64,000 nucleotides of DNA from Bacteroidota bacterium (GTDB taxonomy: Bacteria > Bacteroidota > Bacteroidia > AKYH767-A > OLB10): contig JADKDR010000004.1 of NCBI GenBank assembly GCA_016714535.1, forward strand, positions 248,001 to 312,000, written 5' to 3'. The position numbers and the translations under genes are program-made. Below, one piece after another: positions 28,391-38,335 of the stretch. Below the pieces are notes generated by a model, which was not told the DNA's origin, searched no databases, and was given only the letters and a program-made list of their open reading frames with translations. Every line of letters begins with the position of its first letter. Position 1 is the stretch's first letter.

Positions 28391-30679
28391 ATGAAACTTA
28401 ACAAACGTAAACTACCTGCCAACTTTACAACACTACTAAAGGCAGCTTTGCTAAAGGCTTTTAACAAGCACCCTTTCAAGCCTTTCAATTACAAACAATT
28501 AGCCAAGCTGATCAATCAGATGGATGAAGAGATGGCGATGATTCTGTTTGACGATCGTCCTGATGAAGATGTATTGCGCAATCATATACAGGCACAGTTA
28601 ACAGAGCTGGTAAATGAAAAAACGATAGAGGAAGTAATTCGTGGAAAGTACCGCCTTGTGCCTAAAACGATTTACGTAGAAGGCCGCATTGAAATTACCA
28701 GCAATGGCAGTGCCTATGTAATGAACGAAGATTATGAAAAAGACATTTACATAGCTCCCCGCTACACGCTCAATGCGTTAAATAATGATACCGTAAAAGT
28801 ATCCTTGTTTGCCAGAAGAAGTGGCCATCGCTCAGAAGGGGAAGTGATAGAAGTAATTAAGCGTGCCCGCACCGAATTTGCTGGTGTAGTACAAATAGTA
28901 AGTAAACATGCTTTCCTTGTTCCGGATGGGAATAAAGCCACGGTAGATATTTTTATTTTGCCTCATAAACTTAATGGTGCCAAACATGGCGACAAAGCGG
29001 TAGTGCGAATGACCGAGTGGCGCAAGGATATGCACAACCCTGCAGGAGAAATACTGCAGGTACTTGGCCGCCCTGGAGAAAACAATGCCGAAATGCAAGC
29101 CATTCTTGTCGAAAATGGGTTTCCACTTGCTTTTCCAGAAGAGGTAGAAGCGGAGGCAGAAAATATTCCTATTGAAATATCTAAAGAAGAAATTGCCCGC
29201 AGGCGCGATTTCCGTAAAATCACAACTTTCACTATTGACCCGGTTGATGCTAAAGATTTTGATGATGCGCTTTCCATTGAAAAGCTTGAAAACGGGAATT
29301 ATTCTATCGGAATACATATAGCCGATGTTTCACATTATGTCATTAATGACAGTGCGCTCGACAAAGAAGCGTATGATCGTGCTACCTCTATATATTTAGT
29401 TGATCGTGTAATACCCATGCTGCCCGAAAAGCTCTCTAACAATGTTTGTTCGCTGCGGCCAAAAGAAGAGAAGCTGTGTTTTAGCGCAGTATTTGAAATG
29501 GATATACACGGCAAATTATTGAATGAATGGTTTGGGCGTACTATAATTTTCAGTGACCATCGTTTTACTTATGAGGATGCGCAGGTGATGCTCGAAAATA
29601 AAAAAGGACTTTTTGCCGATGAGTTAAAAACGCTTGATACCATTGCCAAGGCAATGCGTAAAGATAGGTTTGCACATGGTAGTATCAACTTTGACAAAAC
29701 GGAAGTAAAATTTAAATTGGATGAGGTTGGTTATCCTATAGGTGTGTATTTAAAAGAGATGAAAGACAGTAACCACCTTATTGAAGAGTTTATGTTACTT
29801 GCCAATAAACGTGTTGCAACTTTTGTAGGGAAATTTGGTGCGAATTATTATTTAAATGATAAATCGGCCGATGCAAAACAACAACATCCACATACTAAAA
29901 CTTTTGTTTACCGCATACATGATGTACCTGACCCTGATAAGATAAAGCAGTTTGCACAATTTGCTGCACGCTTTGGTTATAAATTAGATTTACAAACAGA
30001 AAAAAATCTGAGCAAGAGCATAAATAAACTGATGCAAGAAATTTCAGGAAAGCCGGAACAAAATATGCTCGAAACGCTTGCCATACGAAGTATGGCCAAG
30101 GCAAAGTACAGCACCGAAAACATCGGGCACTACGGACTTGGCTTCGAATTTTATTCTCACTTTACATCACCTATAAGGCGTTACCCCGATGTACTTGCAC
30201 ATAGGTTATTGCAGCATTACTTAGATAATGGCAAAAGTGAAAAAGCCAATTGGTATGAGCAGGCATGCAAGCATGCCTCGCTCAAAGAAGTAAATGCTAC
30301 TGAGGCAGAGCGTACTTCAATTAAATACAAACAGGTACAATTTCTCGAAAACCACATTGGCGATACTTTTGATGGGGTAATATCCGGTGTAAGTGAGTGG
30401 GGAATGTTTATAGAACTTACCGAAAGTATGTGCGAAGGATTAATACGACTGCGTGATCTGGCCGATGATTATTACGAACTAGATGAAAAAAGTTATTGCA
30501 TACGTGGAACACGGAAAGGCAAAAAATATAGACTTGGTGACAGCATAAAGGTGGTGGTTAAGAAAACAGATCTTGAACGAAGGCAAATTGAATTTGGATT
30601 GTACGATGAGTTTGAACAATCGGTTAGGATGCCAACATCTGCAAAACCACTTGCCACCAAGAAGTATAAAAAGAGGTGA
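28391..30679 (+). CDS. rnr: Ribonuclease R
   Basis: A processive 3'-5' exoribonuclease of the RNase II/R family that degrades structured RNA. The 762-aa protein has an N-terminal winged-helix region (1-75), cold-shock/OB domains (about 85-260), the RNB catalytic domain with ITTFTIDPVDAKDFDDALS (the Asp cluster that binds Mg) and SPIRRYPDVLAHRLL, and a C-terminal S1 domain (about 650-735) followed by a lysine-rich tail (KPLATKKYKKR). Length and order are typical of RNase R. It starts with ATG 28391 shortly after a TAnnTTTG element. Confidence 0.96.
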   Translation: MKLNKRKLPANFTTLLKAALLKAFNKHPFKPFNYKQLAKLINQMDEEMAMILFDDRPDEDVLRNHIQAQLTELVNEKTIEEVIRGKYRLVPKTIYVEGRIEITSNGSAYVMNEDYEKDIYIAPRYTLNALNNDTVKVSLFARRSGHRSEGEVIEVIKRARTEFAGVVQIVSKHAFLVPDGNKATVDIFILPHKLNGAKHGDKAVVRMTEWRKDMHNPAGEILQVLGRPGENNAEMQAILVENGFPLAFPEEVEAEAENIPIEISKEEIARRRDFRKITTFTIDPVDAKDFDDALSIEKLENGNYSIGIHIADVSHYVINDSALDKEAYDRATSIYLVDRVIPMLPEKLSNNVCSLRPKEEKLCFSAVFEMDIHGKLLNEWFGRTIIFSDHRFTYEDAQVMLENKKGLFADELKTLDTIAKAMRKDRFAHGSINFDKTEVKFKLDEVGYPIGVYLKEMKDSNHLIEEFMLLANKRVATFVGKFGANYYLNDKSADAKQQHPHTKTFVYRIHDVPDPDKIKQFAQFAARFGYKLDLQTEKNLSKSINKLMQEISGKPEQNMLETLAIRSMAKAKYSTENIGHYGLGFEFYSHFTSPIRRYPDVLAHRLLQHYLDNGKSEKANWYEQACKHASLKEVNATEAERTSIKYKQVQFLENHIGDTFDGVISGVSEWGMFIELTESMCEGLIRLRDLADDYYELDEKSYCIRGTRKGKKYRLGDSIKVVVKKTDLERRQIEFGLYDEFEQSVRMPTSAKPLATKKYKKR

Positions 30680-30686
30680 GGGTTGT

Positions 30687-30708
30687 GTAACTAACACCAT
30701 ATACGTTT
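30687..30708 (+). repeat. Copy of the recurrent 22-bp motif
   Basis: GTAAC-TAACA-CCATATACGTTT, starting 8 bp after the rnr stop codon in the gap before the convergent broken OM gene. Confidence 0.55.
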
Positions 30709-30819
30709 CTTTAGTTATTGCTCACAAATTTTAATTACCACTTTTTTATATTTCCTTATGTTTTACAAAAGATTTGTTTCTATTGTATATTTCAATAAAC
30801 CTTATTCTCTAAAAAAATT

Positions 30820-31555
30820 TCAAAAACGATGTCCTATTCCGAAAGTTAAACTGTTATCGTTTGTAGTTGAATAAAATTTCTTGGATAATGAACTCCCATC
30901 AAAAAAATATATGGAGTAATTCATATATTGGAATGATGTGGTTTGTAGTCCTGCCACGCCATTAATAAATAAGGAAAGATTCCATTTTTCCTTATTAATA
31001 ATTAGGTAACTTAAATTCATTTGTAACGAAACTGTGCCTCGTCTGGTATTATCAGTGAACAGGGTATATTTAACCGAATCAACAAAATTAGGATAATATT
31101 TAGTACCAGATAAGAATTCACTCGCTCCCAATCCACGTTCCGTCCCGTAAAAATTAAATAAATATCCTAATCCAAAGCTAATATTTATTTCCTTTTTGTG
31201 TAGATGTAATTTCTTCTGCATCTTTAATGAAGGATTAATTATGAATCGGTTAAACTGATAAATTGTTTTTTGAGAAATCCGAGGAATTATGCCAGCTTCT
31301 GACTTTAGACTATACTGTTGCGCATTATTATAAAAAGCGATTGAAACTATAATTGGATTTTTTTTTGCTATTCAACTCTTTGGAAAAGCCCAAATAAGGA
31401 GATTGAAATGAGTAGGTAGCCAAAGATGACCATACGGCATATCTATTTTCGTAAATGTGCAAGTGATAACCTAATTCTATTAATAAGTTCGCCTTTTGAC
31501 AGAATAATGGATTACCAGACATAATAAAAAAGACAAATAATAACTTTGCCTTCAT
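30820..31555 (-). pseudogene. Outer-membrane-barrel-like protein, frameshifted at a poly-A tract
   Basis: Starts at 31555 (MKAKLLFVFFIMSGNPLFCQ, a signal peptide) and would end FGIGHRF, a typical barrel C-terminus, at 30820. A run of nine A on the coding strand (T9 at 31358-31366) puts it out of frame, and translation stops at 31328. With eight A the frame continues NSKKNPIIVSIAFYNNAQQY and gives about 244 aa of alternating strands (SFGLGYLFNFY, RGTVSLQMNLSYLI). Its ATG overlaps the stop of the upstream lipoprotein (ATGA), so the two are coupled. The nine-base run is a candidate phase-variation tract, but sequencing error is equally possible. Function unknown. Confidence 0.65.
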
Positions 31556-32739
31556 AAAGGCCAACTTTTTAAACTTATGTAAAAATCCGCACCACTACCC
31601 GAAATATAACTAGGGCCGGCAGGCGAATCAGTTAATATTAATGGATACCAGGTGGAGAACAGACCATATTGGTTTCTTCCTGTTTGACTGGTCAAATATG
31701 GATTTTGCTTGGAACAATACGTAAAATAAAACGGAAAGCAAGAAGCCCACAAAATTTGTTGTTCAAATTTGCGCCTTCTATCCTTTTCGTAAAACAAGAT
31801 ACAAAGCGTTTCGTCTGGTCTGAAAATGTCATTTTCAGCTGCTTCATTTGCAATTAAAAAATTAGGAAAATATACCATGTTTTGACTTAATTTTGCATCT
31901 GATATTCTATCAAAAATATCATCTCCAAATTTTGCCTTTTTAGTTTCATTTACTGAGGATACCGTTGGTTCTCCACAATATCTATATTTAAATGTAATAT
32001 ATGCAATGTCCGCTCTGCCATTTCCCCATCCTTCCTTTTTGTCGTAATAAACTGCACTATCCAAACTTACAATTAAATCCTCACCTGTTGCAGGTACTCC
32101 TGCAACATTAGTACCATAAGCGGTTGACTTAATTCCTTGAGTTTCACTTACCGATATTACCCATACATTACTATTAATTGCCATTTGTTCATCCACTTCT
32201 ATTGGTTGAACAATCCCATTATTATCTATATAAAAACCAGGTAAAATGGAATCGTCATTTAAATTGTAACAAATAATAGGATCGTTATTTAAATTTGTAT
32301 TCGGATAATTAGGTATATAAATTTGAATATATGCAGAATCATTAAAATATGTAAAGCCATTAATGCTTTCTGTTATTTCAGTTAGTGTAGTATAGACATC
32401 TAGGTTCAGGGTGCTTGCATATTTTAAGATAGTTGCATAAAAAGATTGAGGTAAGGCATTTTGAACATCTAAATTTATTGTTTTCAATAATGCATTATCA
32501 TCGCCATCAAATTGTTTACTTACCTCCTTATTTACAATAGTTTTAAATTGCGTATTTTTAGATAAATCGAGTAAGCCTAATGCGGCAGTCCTAAGCATTT
32601 TATCGTATTTATCCTAGTCAGTAATTTTAGATAAGATTTGAAACGAATGTTCGTTATCTTGCTCAATATCTTCCTTTTTTTCCTTGTTACAACTTGACAT
32701 TGAAACAAATGCAAGTAATATTAATGCGAGTTTTTTCAT
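31552..32739 (-). pseudogene. Lipoprotein with an in-frame amber codon
   Basis: From ATG 32739 the frame encodes a lipoprotein signal (MKKLALILLAFVSMSSC, then NKEKKEDIE), reads through codon 41 (LSKITD), meets TAG at 32614-32616, and continues in the same frame (DKYDKMLRTAALGLLDLSK) to 31552 without another stop. The whole reading would be 395 codons. The body is hydrophilic with possible carbohydrate- or ligand-binding features (several Tyr/Trp/Asn-rich turns), but I do not recognise the family. The single amber could be a point mutation or a base-call error. Internal ATGs after the stop exist but lack a signal peptide. It is coupled to the downstream barrel-like gene. Confidence 0.7.
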
Positions 32740-33165
32740 ATTAGATTTTTCTAAAAATATTGTTTTTAAGAAGAATTGATTCTATTTTATTTTAGCAACC
32801 AAAAGCAGATATAGGATTTGCGCGAACAAGAAAATAAATTGTTAAAAAAAATAATTAAATTGTCTGAACTATGTACCCATTCAATTAGTGCGATTTTTAA
32901 TATTTCGCTTTAGATCATAACAAAAACTCATTAAGTATTGAATTTTTTAATCATGCGCTATTGGTTATATTTGCACTTTGTAACCCTTACCATATACGTT
33001 CCATGCTTTTTGTATTCAACTTAATCTTTTCAATTTATACATTTTTACTATTACCTTTGTTTCGGTTGATGGGTTAAGTATTTTATATTTAGTTTAAATG
33101 AAAAAAATCAAAATAGAACTTAAATCCATGCTTAATCCATACATAATAATTTGATAATCAATTAA
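32740..33165. other. Intergenic region upstream of mnmG with two promoter-like elements
   Basis: This 426-bp AT-rich gap between divergent genes holds no gene that I can support. TATATTTG (32966-32973) and TACCTTTG (33052-33059) fit the -7 consensus on the plus strand and could drive mnmG. The recurrent motif at 32980-33001 begins 7 bp after the first of these, where a transcript would start. Confidence 0.5.
32980..33001 (+). repeat. Copy of the recurrent 22-bp motif
   Basis: GTAAC-CCTTA-CCATATACGTTC, in the gap upstream of mnmG just after a TATATTTG element. Confidence 0.55.
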
Positions 33166-35052
33166 ATGTATACAAATTACGATGTTATAGTTATAGGAGC
33201 AGGGCATGCCGGATGTGAGGCTGCTGCAGCTGCTGCCAATATGGGCAGTAAAGTATTGCTTATTACTATGAACATGCAAACCATTGCTCAGATGAGTTGC
33301 AATCCGGCTATGGGCGGTATAGCAAAAGGACAAATAGTGCGCGAAATTGATGCCATGGGAGGATACAGTGGAATTGTAAGTGATAGGAGTATGGTTCAGT
33401 TTCGTATGTTGAATAGAAGCAAGGGCCCTGCCATGTGGAGTCCTCGCAGCCAAAATGATAGATTGCTATTTGCTACCGAATGGCGAAGTATGCTCGAAAA
33501 AACACCCAATGTTGATTTTTGGCAAGACATGGGCAAAGAATTGATTATTGAAAATAATCGCGTTGCAGGTGTTGTAACAAGTATGGGCGTTAGGTTTCAT
33601 GCCAAAGCTGTAGTTCTTACCAACGGTACTTTTTTGAATGGAATAATACATATTGGTGAAAAGCAGTTTGGTGGAGGTAGGTCGGGAGAGAAAGCAGCAC
33701 ACGGTTTGACAGAGCAGCTTATCTCACTTGGTTTTGAAGCAGGTAGAATGAAAACCGGAACACCTCCAAGATTGGATGGTCGAAGTTTAGATTATACCAA
33801 AATGGATGTTCAGGAAGGTGATTCGAACCCTGGCAAGTTTTCATACCTGAGCAATACATCTCCATTTAAAAGTGCTAACAACCAACAACTTTGTTGTTGG
33901 ATAACCTATACAAATGATGCAGTTCACGAAACCTTAAGAACGGGCTTTGAACAAAGCCCCATGTTTGCTGGACGCATTCAAGGACTTGGTCCACGATACT
34001 GCCCAAGCATAGAAGATAAAATAAATCGGTTTGCTGACCGCGAGCGTCATCAGCTATTTGTGGAGCCCGAAGGTTGGAATACTTGCGAAATATATTTGAA
34101 TGGATTCAGCACCTCCTTACCTGAAGATGTTCAATTGCATGCTTTGCATCAAATACCCGGATTAGAAAAAGCGAAGGTATTTAGACCGGGATACGCAATA
34201 GAATACGATTATTTTCCTCCAATGCAATTGAACCTAACCTTGGAAACCAAGGGAATTAAGAATCTTTATTTTGCAGGGCAAATAAATGGTACAACCGGAT
34301 ATGAAGAAGCCGCTTGTCAAGGTTTAATGGCTGGTATAAATGCACATTTAAAGATTAATGAAAATGAACCGCTAATTTTAAAGAGAAACGAAGCATACAT
34401 AGGAGTTCTTATTGACGACTTGGTTACAAAAGGCACTGAGGAGCCATATCGAATGTTTACATCAAGGGCAGAGTTCAGGACTTTATTGCGCCAGGATAAT
34501 GCGGACTTGAGACTAACGCCCTTGGCACATAGTATAGGGCTAGCAAGCAATGAGCGACTTGAGCAAGTTGTGGGTAAGACTGCTAAAACAAAAGAGATTA
34601 TTGAGTTCTTTAAATCGGAAGGGGTGCAACCTGAAGAAGTTAATGAACTGCTTGTTTCACGTGAAACATCTGAAGCTACTCAAAAGCAAAAATTATTTCA
34701 ACTATTGATGCGTCCACAAATAAGTATGAGCGATATAGTTGGCCATCTTTCAAAAGTACAAACCAAACTTGAAGAGATTTGTAATGCCGATTTGGAGATT
34801 GTAGAAGAAGCCGAAATTCAAATGAAGTATGAAAGCTACCTCGATAAGGAACAAGAAATGGTTGACAAGATGATAAAACTAGAAGGAATAAAGTTAGCAA
34901 ATAAATTGGACTATTCCAAAATAAACTCTTTAAGCAACGAAGCGCGGCAAAAGTTGCTAAACATAAATCCTCTTACCCTTGGACAAGCTTCGCGTATTAG
35001 CGGTGTCAGCCCAGCAGATATTTCTATTTTAATAGCGCACCTTGGCAGATAA
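33166..35052 (+). CDS. mnmG: tRNA uridine-5-carboxymethylaminomethyl modification enzyme MnmG (GidA)
   Basis: With MnmE, this FAD enzyme installs the cmnm5 group on U34 of tRNAs. The 628-aa protein has the FAD Rossmann motif VIGAGHAGCEAAAAAA at the N-terminus, the family signatures MSCNPAMGGIAKGQIVREID and GRMKTGTPPRLDGRSLDY, the NGTTGYEEAACQGLMAG motif, and the C-terminal MnmE/tRNA-binding helical domain. Length is typical. Codons around residue 498 (VSRET) contain a perfect parS sequence. mnmG/gidA is often near oriC in bacteria, consistent with other local signals. The methyltransferase gene follows after 7 bp. Confidence 0.97.
   Translation: MYTNYDVIVIGAGHAGCEAAAAAANMGSKVLLITMNMQTIAQMSCNPAMGGIAKGQIVREIDAMGGYSGIVSDRSMVQFRMLNRSKGPAMWSPRSQNDRLLFATEWRSMLEKTPNVDFWQDMGKELIIENNRVAGVVTSMGVRFHAKAVVLTNGTFLNGIIHIGEKQFGGGRSGEKAAHGLTEQLISLGFEAGRMKTGTPPRLDGRSLDYTKMDVQEGDSNPGKFSYLSNTSPFKSANNQQLCCWITYTNDAVHETLRTGFEQSPMFAGRIQGLGPRYCPSIEDKINRFADRERHQLFVEPEGWNTCEIYLNGFSTSLPEDVQLHALHQIPGLEKAKVFRPGYAIEYDYFPPMQLNLTLETKGIKNLYFAGQINGTTGYEEAACQGLMAGINAHLKINENEPLILKRNEAYIGVLIDDLVTKGTEEPYRMFTSRAEFRTLLRQDNADLRLTPLAHSIGLASNERLEQVVGKTAKTKEIIEFFKSEGVQPEEVNELLVSRETSEATQKQKLFQLLMRPQISMSDIVGHLSKVQTKLEEICNADLEIVEEAEIQMKYESYLDKEQEMVDKMIKLEGIKLANKLDYSKINSLSNEARQKLLNINPLTLGQASRISGVSPADISILIAHLGR
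34653..34668. promoter_or_regulatory. parS chromosome-partitioning site (ParB-binding), copy 1
   Basis: TGTTTCACGTGAAACA is a perfect 16-bp palindrome identical to the canonical bacterial parS. It is embedded in mnmG, where it encodes VSRET. parS sites cluster near the origin. No parA/parB genes are in the window. Confidence 0.85.
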
Positions 35053-35059
35053 ATCTACT

Positions 35060-35959
35060 ATGATAACCATTACCACTTGCCCAATATGTAATTCAAATCA
35101 TTTTAAGGCATTCATAAAGTGCGAAGATTTTACTGTTTCACGTGAAACATTCACAATTCAAGAATGCAGCAACTGCACGTTTAAGTTTACCAATCCACGA
35201 CCTGCCGACAACGATTTAGGAAAATACTACCAAAGCACGGCCTATATATCACACTCTGGCACCAAAGAGGGTTTTGTAAATAAAGTATATCATCTAGTAC
35301 GAAACTATACCCTTAAACAAAAAGTAAAATTGATTAATACATATGATCAATATAAAACGAGTAAGTATGTTCTAGATATTGGTTGCGGTAGCGGGCATTT
35401 GCTAAATGCTTTACAAAAGAACTCTATAAAGTGCTTTGGCCTTGAACCTGATGAACAAACCAGGCAAACCGCAATCAAAAATTTTCGGTTAGATATACAT
35501 CCTTCAGAACATCTATTTTCTATAAACGCTGAATCTGTAACAACAGTTACCATGTTTCATGTTTTAGAACATGTTGGTAACCTTAATGAATACCTCAGTG
35601 CTATTCATTCTATTCTTAAACCCAACGGAACATTTATTGTTGCTGTACCCAATTATCAATCGAGCGATGCCCTTCACTATGATCAACTTTGGGCTGCATA
35701 TGATGTGCCTCGACACCTAAACCACTTTAGTGCAGAGACTATTACCCAACTAGCTTCAAACAACAACTTTAAACTATCTAAAATTCTCCCTATGCATTTT
35801 GATGGCTTCTACGTTTCTATGCTTTCAGAAAAGTATAAGGGAAATAAAGGTCTGCTTGGTTTATTATTAGGGGCATTGCAAGGCTTGGTTACATTCTTAA
35901 AGTCTCTTGGCAGGGTAAAACAATCTTCCAGCTTAATATATATCTTTAAAAATATTTAA
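35060..35959 (+). CDS. SAM-dependent methyltransferase with N-terminal zinc ribbon
   Basis: 299 aa from ATG 35060; a TTG at 35042 would overlap mnmG by 11 bp and is less likely. Two CxxC pairs (TTCPICNS and QECSNCTF) form a zinc ribbon at residues 6-45. A class I methyltransferase follows: the SAM motif VLDIGCGSGHLLNAL, the acidic GLEPDE strand, and FHVLEHVGNLNEYL. This matches the Methyltransf_23-type family; the acceptor is unknown, with sugars, lipids or small metabolites being typical. A hydrophobic segment near the C-terminus (GLLGLLLGALQGLVTFL) may associate with the membrane. It carries the second parS site, which also encodes VSRET. It follows mnmG by 7 bp, so they are co-transcribed. 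Confidence 0.88.
   Translation: MITITTCPICNSNHFKAFIKCEDFTVSRETFTIQECSNCTFKFTNPRPADNDLGKYYQSTAYISHSGTKEGFVNKVYHLVRNYTLKQKVKLINTYDQYKTSKYVLDIGCGSGHLLNALQKNSIKCFGLEPDEQTRQTAIKNFRLDIHPSEHLFSINAESVTTVTMFHVLEHVGNLNEYLSAIHSILKPNGTFIVAVPNYQSSDALHYDQLWAAYDVPRHLNHFSAETITQLASNNNFKLSKILPMHFDGFYVSMLSEKYKGNKGLLGLLLGALQGLVTFLKSLGRVKQSSSLIYIFKNI
35134..35149. promoter_or_regulatory. parS chromosome-partitioning site, copy 2
   Basis: A second perfect TGTTTCACGTGAAACA, 481 bp from the first, in the methyltransferase gene; it again encodes VSRET (FTVSRETFTI). Confidence 0.85.
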
Positions 35960-36071
35960 TATATTGATTATCAATATACTAAGCCATTTTTTAAAAGCTT
36001 AGTATCTAATAAAAATATTGGGTTGTTGACCGCATACGATGCATTTCAATCGAAATAGAAAATACATAACG

Positions 36072-38262
36072 ATGAAAAATAGAATTATTTTATTTCTAAG
36101 TTCCCTAGTTACCACTGTTGCGTTTTCACAAACCAATATGGTAACTTATGCTGGAAACAATGGTAAAGAAACCTTTTACGATGTAATGCAAATAACTGAT
36201 GGAACCTTTCTTGTTTGCGGCTATGCTGATAATCTAAACTGGATTAGCGGAGCGGTTACTCAGATTCAACTAACCAACACAAGCGGAATTCCTAATTCAC
36301 TTGGATCGAACCGTTATGGTTTTATTCTGCATTTGTCTGCAGACCTGCAGACCATTTTGCAATGCGTGCATTTTCCACAAGGTGCTGTAGAAGACATTAG
36401 GTTTATAAAAACCAACACGAAACCTTACACCCCTACAGGAGACCTATATATTAGTTGCAATACTGCTGACACTGACCCTAACAATGGAGGTTACGTCATA
36501 GCTAAACTTGATAATAATTTTATCAATGGCACTCCATCTTCACTGTTGTGGTTCAATGCCGTTTGGGCTAAATCAGGCCCAAAGGATTATCATCCATGGG
36601 ATGTCGCGATCGATGGAAAGCTGTTTTATATTTCTGGTGAAGCGTATGGTTATGATTGGAGTGCTATCTATGCACTTAGTCAAAATGGTGAACGCACCAT
36701 TGTAAACAACTGGAGAACACATTGGCTTAAAAATGGAACTGAGTGGAAAGGAACACCAGCTTCTGCCAATCCGCTTGGTAGCATTGATTCAGTTAATTTT
36801 AGTGGTATTGTTTTAAAAATTTGGGGAAGATGTGATTTGCGTTCATGGACAGCCAGTGATTACAATACCTATTTTGCTGATGAGAACGGAGGAACAAAAA
36901 AGGGGAAATGGCCTCTTGATATTTTGTTTGATGGGCCTTGCGACCCCCTTAACCCTACAGCTGTTAGCCCTGGCTATAATGGCTACGCTGCCTCGGCAAC
37001 TCCTGTTTATGGCGGTGAATGCATAGCTATTGATAAACGCAACAATAACCTCTATATAGGAATGAATTTTAAAAGCGTTTTGCCGGGCGGCCTGCCCGAT
37101 TTTGAACCCGCGGTAATTGCCATGGATTCAACAGGAATGCTGATGTGGTGGAGTCGCTTATATCACGAAATTACCCCGGCAGGCGATACAGTAAATTCTT
37201 CGCCCGATCAATATGTAGATGCATTGGCAATTGATTATACAAACGATAAACTAGTGGTAGGTGCAAGATGTCATGGAAATAATGTAGAAAATTTTTGGGA
37301 AGGCAACACCATTAATAGCAATACGGCTGCTTTCGGGTTTCAAAATAATTTTACAGGTAGCAGCGGAAATATTCATATCTCCTGGTTAGGAAAATTTCAA
37401 TTGAATAACGGAACCCTAACTAACTCAACCTACCTGGCTGAATTGGCAGAAGGTACAGGTTTGCTAGGTACTCCACATACCGACCCTAACCTGGATGGAT
37501 GGCCCGACCCAAATACAGGATGGCCAAATGTAAATACTACAAGGTTGGCTAAGAACAATATGAAAGTTTCGAGCAACGGTGATGTATGTGTGATAGCAAA
37601 TGGCCGAAGAACTATTACAACTGCAAATGCTTATCAGAAAATGGTAAAACCTAACAATGGTGGTTTAAGTGCATGGAATAGTTTTGTTCGGGTGTACGAT
37701 AATCAATTACACATCCCAAAGTATTCTTCTCTGGTAGTTGGTGTTTGGGATACCCCTAACACAAGCAGGCGGAGGTAACACTGATTTATATGGAGTTTAT
37801 AAAACAAGCGAGGGAGTAGTGTGTGTGGGTCGCCAAACAGCCGATACAAACGGAGTTCCTTTTGGAAATAATTTACCAGTAATAAATGTAACACCGTGGG
37901 GAAACACATCTCCGCAAAATGAAAGTGCAGTTCTGGTTTATTACAAGGCATTAAACCTTTATAATCCCAACGATAGCACGATTATTTCAGGAACTAGTGA
38001 ATCAAACTTTAATTTAAAAAACAATGAAATAACTATTTACCCCAACCCAACAAGCGACAAAATATTTATTTCATTCAACAAAAATATTTTAGATCATACT
38101 AAATGTAAATATAAACTCACTAATCTTTTCGGACAGACCATACGAGAGGGCACTTTACAAGACACTTTTATTGATTTTACTACAGCGTCAGTTGGAATGT
38201 ATCAACTGCTATTGTTTGACGAACTAAATTTTTTCACTAAGAAGGTGCATATCTTAAGATAA
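36072..38262 (+). CDS. Large T9SS-secreted protein, frameshifted
   Basis: Starts at ATG 36072 with a signal peptide ending FSQ (an upstream ATG at 36039 gives a poorer one). The body is a large beta-rich domain with propeller-like units (ITDGTFLVCGYADN, GDLYISCNTAD, GECIAIDKRNNNLYIG). The frame breaks at CCCC (37753-37756): as written it ends at 37778. With three C it reads GVWDTLTQAGGGNTDLYGV and continues to 38262, giving 729 aa. The C-terminus is a T9SS type A sorting domain (EITIYPNPTSDKIF, FGQTIREG, KKVHILR). Substrate or partner unknown. It is likely cell-surface or secreted. Confidence 0.85.
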
Positions 38263-38335
38263 TTGGTTTATCTCTAAACTGAAAAAGTATTTATTGGCTT
38301 AGTCGTTCAATTTTCGATACAAGTTGAAAACCTTC

